Shown here: positions 53,127 to 61,989 of the stretch, in pieces
Layout of the letters: each line of letters starts with the position of its first letter
How positions within the stretch are numbered: the first letter of the stretch is position 1
The notes under the pieces: model-generated
The model's database searches: none
Seen by the model: only the letters and a program-made list of their open reading frames with translations
What the model was told of the DNA's origin: nothing
Position numbers and translations under genes: made by a program
Source: Chryseobacterium viscerum
Lineage (GTDB): Bacteria > Bacteroidota > Bacteroidia > Flavobacteriales > Weeksellaceae
Assembly (NCBI RefSeq): GCF_025949665.1
Contig: NZ_JAPDFT010000002.1
Location: forward strand, 372,001-436,000
Length of the DNA stretch: 64,000 bases
Direction of reading: 5' to 3'

Positions 53127-54326
53127 ATGAAAAAGTTTTCTTTTCTACTTGTTTTCAGTCTGTTGCTTTTTACAGCATGTAAGAAAGATCATGTAGATGC
53201 TACGAATACTAAAACACTGCAGTCAAGTATCAATGATATGACTTCCAGTTTACCAACCATTAAGCAGATTAAGTTTAATGAGGCTCTTTATATCCTTAAA
53301 ACATTTGGCGTAGAAGCAGATGGTGATGTAAACGAGCTAAAAGCCCTTGGAAAACTGATCAATGGAAAAAAAGTTCCTGAGATTATGTCTCTGGCAGACG
53401 AAGTTGCACAGAAAAACGGAATAGAATGGGCAAGTACTGCCCCGCCATCACTTGGAGAAATGAATATTTTTGGGGATGATAAAGCTAAAGAAAGCGATCC
53501 TAATGATGTAAAAGCAGGATCATTAAGCCTTATTACAAGACCTACAGGAGATGACGGTTCCGGAGCTCCTACTGCCATTCAAATCGTACCAAGACTTGTA
53601 GATGCTGCAGGAAACCCGGTATCATTCACAGGAGCAGGTTTGGAAGCAACACTTGAAGTATTCAGTAACGGAGTAAGACTTGCTACAGCTAAAAACCTGA
53701 TGCAGGATAATAACTTTAAAGGATTCAACCTGAAGTTCTCCTCTATTCCGGCAGCAAAAGTTGTAGATAACAAAATTGACATCACTGTTTCTGTAAAAAC
53801 AACTGCAAAAACTTTCAAAATGTCAAAAATCGGTCTTGATGTGAACGCAGCAGCCCTGAAAGTTCCTGCAATTCCTAAAACCGATACAACAGCTGTACCG
53901 GAACAACCAAGCGCAGTTATTGATCCAAACAATCCAAATGCAACTACTGGCACAACTACAGATCCTGCTGCGACAACTCCTTCAGCACCAGCTGCTCCAA
54001 AACAGCCAACTGCTGATCCTAAAAATACAGTAAGCAAATTTTTGAACAGTGTAAGTTCACAGAACTTAAAAGCGGCCTACGAAACAGCCAGCAATCCAAG
54101 CTGGGGAAGCTATGAATCTTTCTCAAACCCTACCTCAGGTTTCGGATCTGTGAAAAATGTAAGCGTAAAAAATATTACTACAAGTGGCACTACAGCCAAC
54201 AGCGCAAGCGTAAATGCTACCTACGATGTAACGGATAAAAGCGGTAAGACAACTTCATTAAAAGTAACTTTCGGGCTTAAAAATGTAAACGGAGACTGGA
54301 AAATTTCCAGCTATAAAATCAATTAA
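53127..54326 (+). CDS. Lipoprotein with C-terminal NTF2-like domain, unknown function
   Basis: Lipoprotein of 399 residues: signal peptide with lipobox FTAC (Cys17). Residues to about 250 form a mixed helical and beta part (VFGVEADGDVNELKALGKL...). A Pro/Thr/Ala/Asn-rich linker follows (about 255-300), then a C-terminal domain ending LKVTFGLKNVNGDWKISSYKI, which matches the last strands of NTF2-like lipoprotein domains. Three bases separate it from apt, so the two are co-transcribed; the functional link is unclear. Confidence 0.75.
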   Translation: MKKFSFLLVFSLLLFTACKKDHVDATNTKTLQSSINDMTSSLPTIKQIKFNEALYILKTFGVEADGDVNELKALGKLINGKKVPEIMSLADEVAQKNGIEWASTAPPSLGEMNIFGDDKAKESDPNDVKAGSLSLITRPTGDDGSGAPTAIQIVPRLVDAAGNPVSFTGAGLEATLEVFSNGVRLATAKNLMQDNNFKGFNLKFSSIPAAKVVDNKIDITVSVKTTAKTFKMSKIGLDVNAAALKVPAIPKTDTTAVPEQPSAVIDPNNPNATTGTTTDPAATTPSAPAAPKQPTADPKNTVSKFLNSVSSQNLKAAYETASNPSWGSYESFSNPTSGFGSVKNVSVKNITTSGTTANSASVNATYDVTDKSGKTTSLKVTFGLKNVNGDWKISSYKIN

Positions 54327-54329
54327 TAA

Positions 54330-54866
54330 ATGGCTTCAGCAGAACTGATCAAAAAATTAGAAGAAACAATTGAAAACATCCCTGATTTTCCGATTCCGGG
54401 AATACAGTTTAAGGATATTTCACCCATCTTTTTAGATCCAAAACTTTACGAAGATGTGATTGCAGATCTTGCAGCCTTCAGTAAAGGAAAAGTAGATGCA
54501 GTCTGCGGAATTGAAAGCCGTGGTTATTTGTTTGGAATCGCTATTGCCGTAGCATTGGAAGTTCCGTTCATTTTAATCAGAAAAGCCGGAAAACTTCCAC
54601 CTCCTGTCATTTCAGAAAAATATGATCTGGAATACGGAAGTGCGGTAATTGAAACTCGTGAGGGACAAATAAAACCGGGACAAAGAGTTTTGATTCATGA
54701 CGATCTTTTGGCAACAGGCGGAACGACAGAGGCAGCGGCAAAGTTGGTTGAAAAACAAGGAGCAACCGTTTCCCAGTTCAGTTTCCTTATCGGCTTAAAA
54801 GGCTTGAATGGTGATGAAAAGCTGAAAAAATTTGGTGCAGAAGTGTATCATATTTTAGGATATTAA
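54330..54866 (+). CDS. apt: Adenine phosphoribosyltransferase
   Basis: Salvages adenine with PRPP to AMP. The 178-residue protein has FPIPGIQFKDISP, GIESRGYLFG, IRKAGKLPPP and the PRPP loop VLIHDDLLATGGTT. Normal length. Second gene after the lipoprotein gene. Confidence 0.96.
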   Translation: MASAELIKKLEETIENIPDFPIPGIQFKDISPIFLDPKLYEDVIADLAAFSKGKVDAVCGIESRGYLFGIAIAVALEVPFILIRKAGKLPPPVISEKYDLEYGSAVIETREGQIKPGQRVLIHDDLLATGGTTEAAAKLVEKQGATVSQFSFLIGLKGLNGDEKLKKFGAEVYHILGY

Positions 54867-54888
54867 AATTCAATTTATATAATAAATT

Positions 54889-54945
54889 TCGGCTCCGCTC
54901 AGTGTGTCAATCATTATAAATGCTTGCCATACCAAGCGGAGCCGA
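54889..54945. repeat. GC-rich inverted repeat after apt, REP-like
   Basis: TCGGCTCCGCT and AGCGGAGCCGA, perfect 11-bp arms around a 35-nt loop, in otherwise AT-rich sequence. It may end the apt transcript or be a repetitive extragenic palindrome; no T run follows directly. Confidence 0.55.
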
Positions 54946-55007
54946 TCTGTTTTTAAGAGAAATAACAACAAATTCACAACATTTACATAATAATACCAAT
55001 AAAGTAT

Positions 55008-55038
55008 TTTGTAAATCTCTCAGAAACAATTAAATTTG
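55008..55038 (+). promoter_or_regulatory. Canonical Bacteroidota promoter of the TPR-ribH unit
   Basis: TTTG (55008-55011), a 19-bp spacer and TAAATTTG (55031-55038): both elements match the housekeeping consensus. It is a useful contrast with the five WYL-type promoters that lack the -33 TTTG. Confidence 0.8.
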
Positions 55039-55059
55039 CATTTCAATTTTTAAAAACTT

Positions 55060-55767
55060 ATGGCAAAATTGGGAAAGAGTGCTCAGAACGAGCAAGAAGG
55101 TAAAGAAACGGTTGAGTTCTTTAAAGACCTTGATAGAGAAGCTTTAAACACTGAAAGATTTGTTGAAAAATATTCAAAGCCTCTAGGTTTTGTATTTGGA
55201 GCACTAATTTTAGCTGTTTTAGGATTCTTCGCTTACAAGCAATTTGTAGTTGCTCCAAAGAACGCTGAAGCTGTGAAAAGTTTCCTTTCTGCTCAAAAAA
55301 GTCTTACTGAAGGTAAAGATAAAGATGCTTTGGGAGGAAAATCTGCAGCCAACCCAGGTTTTGTAGGTACATATAACGAATATTCTTCTACTAAAATTGG
55401 TAAACTTTCATCTTATAATGCAGGTTTATTAAAGTTCAAAGAAGGAAAATTCCAGGAAGCTTACGATCTTTTAGACCAATTTTCATCTGATAACAAAACT
55501 TTAGTAGCACTTAAATTCGGAGCTATGGCAGATGCAAAATCAGGACTTAACAAAAACGATGAAGCTTTAGCTTTATTAGACAAAGCAGCAACAGCTTCTG
55601 ATGATCCGTATACAACATACTATTTCACAAGAAAAGCAGGTATCGTTGCTTTAGGATTAAAGAAAAATGCAGAAGCTAAAAAATACTTCTCCGCAATTAA
55701 CGAGAAATATCAGGACTACGACAATGGAATGTCTGATTCTTATATTGAAATGACTAAATATTACTAA
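55060..55767 (+). CDS. Membrane-anchored TPR protein, YfgM-like
   Basis: A 235-residue protein with one transmembrane helix at about 43-65 (PLGFVFGALILAVLGFFAY) after a charged cytoplasmic N-terminus, then helical repeats of the tetratricopeptide kind (NAGLLKFKEGKFQEAYDLLDQF, NDEALALLDKAATA, KKNAEAKKYFSAINEKY). The layout matches YfgM-like proteins, which assist secretion chaperones in E. coli; here that role is inference. Three bases upstream of ribH. Confidence 0.82.
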   Translation: MAKLGKSAQNEQEGKETVEFFKDLDREALNTERFVEKYSKPLGFVFGALILAVLGFFAYKQFVVAPKNAEAVKSFLSAQKSLTEGKDKDALGGKSAANPGFVGTYNEYSSTKIGKLSSYNAGLLKFKEGKFQEAYDLLDQFSSDNKTLVALKFGAMADAKSGLNKNDEALALLDKAATASDDPYTTYYFTRKAGIVALGLKKNAEAKKYFSAINEKYQDYDNGMSDSYIEMTKYY

Positions 55768-55770
55768 AAA

Positions 55771-56289
55771 ATGGCAACAGTTAATCTTTCCGATTACAAG
55801 CCACTTCATATAACTAATGCCGAAGATTTTTCTATCGGCATTGTTTTTTCTGAGTGGAATGATTTTGTAACGTACAATCTTCGTGATGCAGCTTTGGAAA
55901 TCCTTGAAAAAGAAGGGGTAAAACCTGAAAACATCAAACTTTTCCCTGTTCCCGGAGCTTTTGAACTCAACTATGCAAGCATGCAGCTTTGCAAAGAGAG
56001 AAAATATGATGCAGTAATTTCTATTGGATGTGTGATCCGCGGGGAAACTCCTCATTTTGATTATGTATGTTCTGCCGTGGCACAGGGAATCAAAGACTGT
56101 AACATTATGACGGACACCCCTACTATTTTCTGCGTACTAACAGATGACACTAAAGAGCAGTCTATCGCAAGAAGCGGTGGTGACCTTGGAAACAAAGGTG
56201 TTGAAGCAGCTGTTACCGCTTTAAGAATGATTGATTTCAAAAAGAAATTATCTGATAAAAAAGGAAATATCGGTTTTGGACATTCTTAA
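55771..56289 (+). CDS. ribH: 6,7-dimethyl-8-ribityllumazine synthase
   Basis: Penultimate enzyme of riboflavin synthesis; joins dihydroxybutanone phosphate with the ribitylaminouracil. The 172-residue protein has IGIVFSEWND, VPGAFELNYA, SIGCVIRGETPHFDYVCSAVAQG and FCVLTDDTKEQ. No FMN riboswitch is seen, and transcription appears to come from the TPR gene's promoter. Confidence 0.95.
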   Translation: MATVNLSDYKPLHITNAEDFSIGIVFSEWNDFVTYNLRDAALEILEKEGVKPENIKLFPVPGAFELNYASMQLCKERKYDAVISIGCVIRGETPHFDYVCSAVAQGIKDCNIMTDTPTIFCVLTDDTKEQSIARSGGDLGNKGVEAAVTALRMIDFKKKLSDKKGNIGFGHS

Positions 56290-56315
56290 CCGCAGATTAC
56301 TTTAACAATATACTG

Positions 56316-56341
56316 GGACTATTTTTTAATAGTCCTTTTTT
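56316..56341 (+). terminator. Terminator after ribH
   Basis: GGACTATT and AATAGTCC stem, loop TTTT, T run after. Confidence 0.9.
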
Positions 56342-56420
56342 ATTGGGTCTTGTAAATCATAAACCTTACTAATAAAAAGGATGTTTTTATTTTTTTCTAT
56401 CAAAAGTTCTGTACAAAAAC

Positions 56421-56428
56421 TATCTTTG
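56421..56428 (+). promoter_or_regulatory. -7 box of the LtaS-like gene
   Basis: TATCTTTG. The GTG at 56428 shares its last base, so the ATG at 56455 is taken as the start. Confidence 0.6.
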
Positions 56429-56454
56429 TGAAAACTAATAAAAACAGTACATAC

Positions 56455-58533
56455 ATGTTTTTAAAAAAAATAAAACCGTTCCTATATTTAGGAGTTTTCT
56501 ATCTTATTATTTCATTGATAATAAGAACAGTATTCTTTTTTCACCCTATTACCACAGCTAGTTTTGGGGTTTTCGAGGTCATAAAAGTCCTGTTAATAGG
56601 TCTGGTAAATGATATTTTCGTTTTCATATTGGCCAGTTCTATTCTTGCGCTTTACTTCCTCTTTCTGTCCAATTCGAAATATAAAAAACCTTATGGTCCC
56701 ATTATTTTGGGGGTATTGGTTCTATTCTTTCTTTATATCTGGCTTGTTCCGAACAACATTTTCAAGCAATATGGAGGTTCTATCATGGAGATAGCACTTG
56801 TTTTTGTAGGAATAAAGACCCTTTTCTTCGGATTGATGCTTTTCCTTCCTACTCAAAGAACTAAGATTCGTAACATCTTATATTTCATTACATTATTATT
56901 GTACGTTCTTCTGATTATTTTCAACGGGGTAAGTGAATACTTCTTTTATAATGAATTCGGGGTTCGTTATAACTTTATTGCAGTAGATTATCTTATCTAT
57001 ACGAATGAAGTCATTGGAAATATCATGGAAAGTTATCCTGTGGTTCCCTTGTTTTCAGGAATAATGATCGTTACGCTTGCCATCACATGGTTTATTTATA
57101 AGAAAACCAAAGATGAATTGCTGGAACTTCCTGATTTTAAACAAAAAATGGTCCTTCTGGGTAGTTTTATGGTACTTTGTGCTCTTAGTGCACTGGCAAT
57201 ACCATCTTTAATGCAAATCAGGTCAGACAATGTTTTTGCTGACGAAATTGAAGCCAACGGACTTCCTAAGTTCTACTGGGCCTTTACTCATAATGAGCTG
57301 GATTACTTCCAGTTTTACTCACAGATCAATCAACAGCAGGCTGAAAAGAATTTCCTGAGCCAGTATCCACAGCAGACATTATCAAGAAACATTGTTGCTG
57401 AGCAACCTGAAATGAAGAAAAATGTCGTATTGATTTCTATTGAAAGTCTTTCCGCAGATTTTATGGAACATTATGGTAATACGCAAAAAATCACTCCTTT
57501 CCTGGACAGCCTTGCAGAGAAATCATTGATGTTTACCAATCTTTATGCTACCGGAAACAGAACAGTACGCGGTCTTGAAGCCTTGACTCTATGTATTCCT
57601 CCTACAGCCGGAGAAAGTATCATCAAAAGAGATGACAATAAAAACAAATTTACAACCGGAAGTGTTTTCAAATCCAAAGGCTATGATGTTAAGTTTTTAT
57701 ATGGCGGATACAGCTATTTTGATAATATGCAGGACTTCTTTGGCGGAAATGGCTACGGTATTGTAGACCGGAATAACTTTAAACCTGAAGAAATTACTTT
57801 TGCCAATGTTTGGGGTGTTGCTGATGAAGATATGGCTAAAAAAGCGATTCAGGTGATGAATACTGAAGCTAAATCTGGGAAACCATTTTTCAATCACTGG
57901 ATGACTGTTTCCAATCACAGACCTTTTACTTATCCTGACGGAAGAATAGATATTCCGGGAACAGCAAAATCCCGTGAAGGCGGTGTAAAATATACAGACT
58001 ACTCTCTTAAACTGTTCTTTGATATGGCTAAGAAACAAGACTGGTATAAAAACACTGTTTTTGTCATCATTGCAGACCACTGTGCTTCGAGTGCCGGAAA
58101 AACAGAACTTCCTATGGATAAATACAGAATTCCTGCGATGATCTTCTCAGAAGGATTTGTTCAGCCTCAGAAATTTGATGCGCTAATGTCTCAGATAGAC
58201 GTTATGCCTACCGTTCTAGGATTATTAAATTTTAGCTATCAGTCTAAGTTTTTAGGTCAGGATGTCTTCAAACAGGAGTTCCAGCCTAAAGCTTATGTTG
58301 CAACCTATCAGGATCTTGGATTTATAAAAGACGGACATTTAACCATTATCTCCCCGGTAAAAAAGGTAAAACAATATTCTTTGGAACTGGAAAAAAGTGA
58401 TCTGGCTCCAGCTTTTAAGTTGTATTACGATGAAAAATTATTAAAAAATCCGGAGCAGAAACTGGTAGATGATGCTGTATCAGCCTATCAGTCTACCTCA
58501 TACTGGTTAAAAACTAAACAACTAAACAGATAA
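56455..58533 (+). CDS. LTA synthase-family sulfatase-fold membrane enzyme
   Basis: Inner-membrane enzyme of 692 residues with five N-terminal helices and a periplasmic alkaline-phosphatase-fold domain. The metal-binding VLISIESLSADFMEHYG, the nucleophile block TGNRTVRGLEAL (Thr), PFFNHWMTVSNHRPF and VIIADHC are typical of LtaS/OpgB relatives. As this is a Gram-negative lineage without lipoteichoic acid, it more likely moves phosphoglycerol or phosphoethanolamine onto a glycan or lipid. The substrate cannot be told from the sequence. Single gene with its own promoter. Confidence 0.88.
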   Translation: MFLKKIKPFLYLGVFYLIISLIIRTVFFFHPITTASFGVFEVIKVLLIGLVNDIFVFILASSILALYFLFLSNSKYKKPYGPIILGVLVLFFLYIWLVPNNIFKQYGGSIMEIALVFVGIKTLFFGLMLFLPTQRTKIRNILYFITLLLYVLLIIFNGVSEYFFYNEFGVRYNFIAVDYLIYTNEVIGNIMESYPVVPLFSGIMIVTLAITWFIYKKTKDELLELPDFKQKMVLLGSFMVLCALSALAIPSLMQIRSDNVFADEIEANGLPKFYWAFTHNELDYFQFYSQINQQQAEKNFLSQYPQQTLSRNIVAEQPEMKKNVVLISIESLSADFMEHYGNTQKITPFLDSLAEKSLMFTNLYATGNRTVRGLEALTLCIPPTAGESIIKRDDNKNKFTTGSVFKSKGYDVKFLYGGYSYFDNMQDFFGGNGYGIVDRNNFKPEEITFANVWGVADEDMAKKAIQVMNTEAKSGKPFFNHWMTVSNHRPFTYPDGRIDIPGTAKSREGGVKYTDYSLKLFFDMAKKQDWYKNTVFVIIADHCASSAGKTELPMDKYRIPAMIFSEGFVQPQKFDALMSQIDVMPTVLGLLNFSYQSKFLGQDVFKQEFQPKAYVATYQDLGFIKDGHLTIISPVKKVKQYSLELEKSDLAPAFKLYYDEKLLKNPEQKLVDDAVSAYQSTSYWLKTKQLNR

Positions 58534-58599
58534 ATATCTAAATATTTTTCACTTATAGTTTGATTTAAAATATTTAAATTAACCAATAAATTTATTAGT

Positions 58600-59463
58600 A
58601 TGAAATGGACAGACGACAGAGGCGGAAACGTTGATGACCGCCGTGGTTCCGGAGGTGGAAGTGGTGGTATGATTGTAGGTGGAGGACTTGGAACTTTAAT
58701 TATAGCAGCCATTGTATTCTTTTTGGGAGGTGATCCATCCGGTATTTTGAATTCCGGCAGTATGCAGCCTTCTAGAAATCCGGGAGAACAAAGAGAGCTT
58801 ACAACCGGTGAAAAACAAATCGGGGAAATGGTAAAAATGATGGATGCATGGAATAGCCAGACGTGGAATCAGATTTTCACAGAAAATGGAATGACCTATA
58901 CTGATCCGGGTATTGTTCTTTTTGAAAACACAACTTCTTCAGCATGTGGTACAGCCCAATCTGCCATGGGGCCATTCTATTGTCCGGCTGATCAGAAAGT
59001 TTATATGGATATGAGTTTTTTTGGTGAACTTCAGCAAAAATTCGGAGCTAAAGTAACGGAATTTACGGTAGCCTATGTTCTTGCCCATGAAGTAGGCCAC
59101 CATGTTCAGACTCTTTTAGGAACTACTCAGAAAGTAGATCAGCTAAGAAGAAGCGGAAGATATTCTGAAGAACAGATGAACAGAGTATCCGTTGCTACAG
59201 AATTACAGGCAGATTTCTATGCCGGAGTCTGGGCAAAGAGGACCAATGAGAGTAAGCATATCCTGGAACCTGGAGATATTGAGTCTGCCATAGACGCTGC
59301 AGAGGCTGTTGGAGATGATAACATTCAGAAAAGGGGTCAGGGATATGTTAATCAGGAAAGCTTCACTCACGGATCATCCGCACAGCGTAAAGAATGGTTT
59401 ATGAAAGGTTACAACACCGGAGATATAAGACAGGGAGATACTTTCAATCAACTTTTGAAATAA
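58600..59463 (+). CDS. Neutral zinc metallopeptidase, YpfJ family
   Basis: A 287-residue membrane-anchored protein of the putative neutral zinc metallopeptidase family. It starts MKWTDDRGGNVDDRRGSGGG, a Gly/Asp/Arg-rich cytoplasmic stretch seen throughout the family, followed by one membrane helix (about 24-44). The active-site HEVGHH lies in AYVLAHEVGHHVQTLLG, and ELQADFYAGVW supplies the third ligand. Physiological substrate unknown. Confidence 0.92.
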   Translation: MKWTDDRGGNVDDRRGSGGGSGGMIVGGGLGTLIIAAIVFFLGGDPSGILNSGSMQPSRNPGEQRELTTGEKQIGEMVKMMDAWNSQTWNQIFTENGMTYTDPGIVLFENTTSSACGTAQSAMGPFYCPADQKVYMDMSFFGELQQKFGAKVTEFTVAYVLAHEVGHHVQTLLGTTQKVDQLRRSGRYSEEQMNRVSVATELQADFYAGVWAKRTNESKHILEPGDIESAIDAAEAVGDDNIQKRGQGYVNQESFTHGSSAQRKEWFMKGYNTGDIRQGDTFNQLLK

Positions 59464-59511
59464 CTCTGAACCATTAGCAATTAAGAATCTTAATGTTTTT
59501 AAATAGCATAT

Positions 59512-59545
59512 AAAATGCGGTCTCAGTGTGAGACCGCATTTTTAT
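59512..59545. terminator. Bidirectional terminator between the metallopeptidase and GLPGLI genes
   Basis: AAATGCGGTCTCA, loop GTG, TGAGACCGCATTT, with T and A runs outside. Confidence 0.92.
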
Positions 59546-60406
59546 TTATTGCAATTCTATAGGGTTAGAATTTTTCTTGGCTTCTTCTTTCACTCTTTCT
59601 TCCATTCTTTTCCTCATATCGGCAGGATTTTGATTTCCACCACCGCCAGAGCCTCTTCCTCCCCCTCCTATTCTCACAGTAGTCGAAAATCCACCTTGTC
59701 CTCCACTTTGACTCATGAATGACATGGGATCTGTTTTGAATTTTTGCTGCTGTTTTACATAATCTGTTCTTTTCACTTTTAATGTATTTCCAAACTGATT
59801 CAAAGTAGGGAATTCAGCAATCTTATAGTTTTTCATTAAATCAAAGGAATACTCTCCTTTATCATCTTCCACTTTTACGATTAATCCCGGAAGTCCGCCA
59901 AACTTGTAAGGACCATCCTGATAAGGAAGATCTGTAGTAAACCAAGCCGTCCATTTTCTTCCTCCAAAATCAGTTTCCGCCTTCTGAACTTTATATTCTC
60001 CTATTTTTCTTGTTTCCGATTCAATTTTCCAGTTCAGAGGCCTGTCCTCTTCATACGAGTAGATATCACGCCCTATTCTGTCTTTGAAATATGTCTTTTG
60101 GTTTGTTTTATCTTTTTCTACAGAATAATTGATATTAGTTCTCAAACCTTCCATCTGATCTCTGTTAATACTTCCTCTTCCACCGCCACCCTGAAATGCC
60201 TTTTGCATGATAGAATCTCTTTTAATCCTGTTTTCAGAATAGAATACAGATTTTTCGGGAGAAATATCCAGGTAAGCATTTTCAGTCTTGACATCTGTTT
60301 TATTTTCGGCATCAGGCTTCATAGTCACCTGATACACAAACCTGTTTGTCTGTGCAGAAACATTCTGTATGAAGAGTGCCAATGCGATAATACCTAATTT
60401 TTTCAT
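59546..60406 (-). CDS. GLPGLI family protein
   Basis: Exported Bacteroidota-specific protein of 286 residues. Signal peptide KKLGIIALALFIQNVSAQ, N-terminal domain starting FVYQVTMKPDAENK, and the name motif FGGLPGLIVKVEDDKGEY at about 180-197. A Gly-rich run (RIGGGGRGSGGGGNQNP) and a short acidic/basic helix precede the end NPIELQ. Function unknown. It is 12 bp downstream of a paralogue that ends in the same NPIEL sequence, so the pair arose by tandem duplication. Confidence 0.9.
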   Translation of the reverse strand: MKKLGIIALALFIQNVSAQTNRFVYQVTMKPDAENKTDVKTENAYLDISPEKSVFYSENRIKRDSIMQKAFQGGGGRGSINRDQMEGLRTNINYSVEKDKTNQKTYFKDRIGRDIYSYEEDRPLNWKIESETRKIGEYKVQKAETDFGGRKWTAWFTTDLPYQDGPYKFGGLPGLIVKVEDDKGEYSFDLMKNYKIAEFPTLNQFGNTLKVKRTDYVKQQQKFKTDPMSFMSQSGGQGGFSTTVRIGGGGRGSGGGGNQNPADMRKRMEERVKEEAKKNSNPIELQ

Positions 60407-60418
60407 TTATATTTTCTT

Positions 60419-61363
60419 TTATTTTAATTCAATTGGATTCTGATCTATACTTCCAGCAAAAGAATGGTTTTCTGTAGAAGAATTCTGCTGCATGGGAAAA
60501 CTCTGGTTTTCGTTACTCATTCCCCGATGCATTCCACCACCGCCATGACCTCCGCCTCTCATACCACCTCCATTCATTCCGCCACTATGTCTTCCTCCTC
60601 CTATATTAATATTTCCTTCACCACCGCTATTTCCTGCCATTGCCTTTCTGTTTTTACCAAACTCCAGTTCCAAGGCTGCTTTATCACCATGAAAATTAAC
60701 TCTTGTACTTTGTTTAGCATCAGAACTGATCTGCTCTTCAAAAGCATTTTTAATGGTAATTTTTTTAGCAAGATCGAATTTATAATCTCCTTTGTCGTCT
60801 TCCAGCTTTACAATCAGTCCCGGCAATCCTGAGAATTTATATGGCCCGTCAGAAACAGGGATATCTTTTGTAAACCATGCTGTCCAGACTCTGCCAGCAA
60901 ATTCGGCTACTGCTTTTTGGGCAGAATATCCATTTTGTTTCTCCACAAGATTTGTTATTTCCCATTTTACAGGTCTGTCTTCCTGATAGTAAATTTGTTT
61001 TCCGGCTGCTCTTTCATAATAATATACTTTCTGATCCGGAATATTTTTAGAAATAAAATATTCAAAGAAAGTCGGTTCAAAATGTTTCTTTCCTTCAAGC
61101 TTTGAAAAATCTTTTCCATCTTTTTTATCATTTTCTTTCGCTTCTGATCTCTGAGAAGTAAAAAGAGAGTCTCTTTTCAATTTATTTTCGCTGATAAATA
61201 AGGAACGGTCTCCTTTAATATCCAGAAAGGTTCTTTCATTTTTCATACTTACCAGATTGATGGAATCCGGGTTTACCAGTGTTTCGTACACAAATCTTGT
61301 TGTCTGTCCGTAAGACACTGCAGTGAAAAGCAACACAAAAAAAGCAGTTATTTTTTGTTTCAT
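60419..61363 (-). CDS. GLPGLI family protein with Gly/His/Met-rich tail
   Basis: Exported protein of 314 residues. The start is ATG 61363; the TTG two codons earlier has no advantage. Signal peptide MKQKITAFFVLLFTAVSYGQ, FVYETLVNPDSINLV, and the motif FSGLPGLIVKLEDDKGDY. After about residue 250 it has a Gly/His/Met/Arg-rich stretch (GGRHSGGMNGGGMRGGG followed by GGMHRGM) that could bind metal such as copper, absent in that form from the neighbour. It ends NPIELK. Role unknown. Confidence 0.9.
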   Translation of the reverse strand: MKQKITAFFVLLFTAVSYGQTTRFVYETLVNPDSINLVSMKNERTFLDIKGDRSLFISENKLKRDSLFTSQRSEAKENDKKDGKDFSKLEGKKHFEPTFFEYFISKNIPDQKVYYYERAAGKQIYYQEDRPVKWEITNLVEKQNGYSAQKAVAEFAGRVWTAWFTKDIPVSDGPYKFSGLPGLIVKLEDDKGDYKFDLAKKITIKNAFEEQISSDAKQSTRVNFHGDKAALELEFGKNRKAMAGNSGGEGNINIGGGRHSGGMNGGGMRGGGHGGGGMHRGMSNENQSFPMQQNSSTENHSFAGSIDQNPIELK

Positions 61364-61516
61364 TACCAATTTTATTTATAGATATGAAATACGTTTCAAG
61401 GTTAAAATGAGAAATGAAATCTTCACATAAGCAAAACAATTTTATCTAATTTTAACAGAAATACCCCCTTTCAATCTTGCTATTAATATCAGAATCATTA
61501 AAATAGATATCTTCGA

Positions 61517-61548
61517 TTTGAGATTGCGGAAATTAGTTCGTATTTTTG
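61517..61548 (+). promoter_or_regulatory. Canonical promoter of the suf operon
   Basis: TTTG (61517-61520), a 20-bp spacer and TATTTTTG (61541-61548). The sufA ATG is 28 bp further on. No IscR-like site is obvious. Confidence 0.75.
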
Positions 61549-61576
61549 CATCATTAAATCATTCTAAATAAATACA

Positions 61577-61906
61577 ATGATAAAAGTATCAGACTATGCA
61601 AAGGAGAAAGCCATCCAGTTAATGACGGAAGATGGTTTTAACCCTGCTGAAGATTATATAAGAGTAGGGGTAAAAAGCGGCGGATGCTCTGGTTTAGAGT
61701 ATGTTTTAAAGTTTGATAACCAAAAAACAGACACAGATCAGATTTTTGAAGATAATAACATCAAAATTATTATAGATAAAAAATCCATCCTTTATTTGGC
61801 AGGAACAACTCTTGAGTATTCAGGAGGATTGAACGGAAAAGGGTTTGTTTTTAACAACCCGAATGCATCCAGAACATGTGGATGTGGAGAATCATTTAGT
61901 CTTTAG
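61577..61906 (+). CDS. sufA: A-type iron-sulfur assembly protein SufA
   Basis: Fe-S carrier of the HesB/IscA family, 109 residues. The three conserved cysteines are present: GGCSGLEY and the C-terminal CGCGESF. Located directly before sufB, which favours SufA over IscA or ErpA. Confidence 0.93.
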   Translation: MIKVSDYAKEKAIQLMTEDGFNPAEDYIRVGVKSGGCSGLEYVLKFDNQKTDTDQIFEDNNIKIIIDKKSILYLAGTTLEYSGGLNGKGFVFNNPNASRTCGCGESFSL

Positions 61907-61989
61907 AGAAAAGACCTTAGATCCTAGATTGCAGACCTCAGAACCTTTCTGAATTTTGGAATCTAAAATCTGAAATCTAAAAAAATATA

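Noticed and set aside
61907..61989. Small gene between sufA and sufB
   Set aside because: The gap has repeated TCTAAAATCT-like sequence but no frame with a start codon of useful length.
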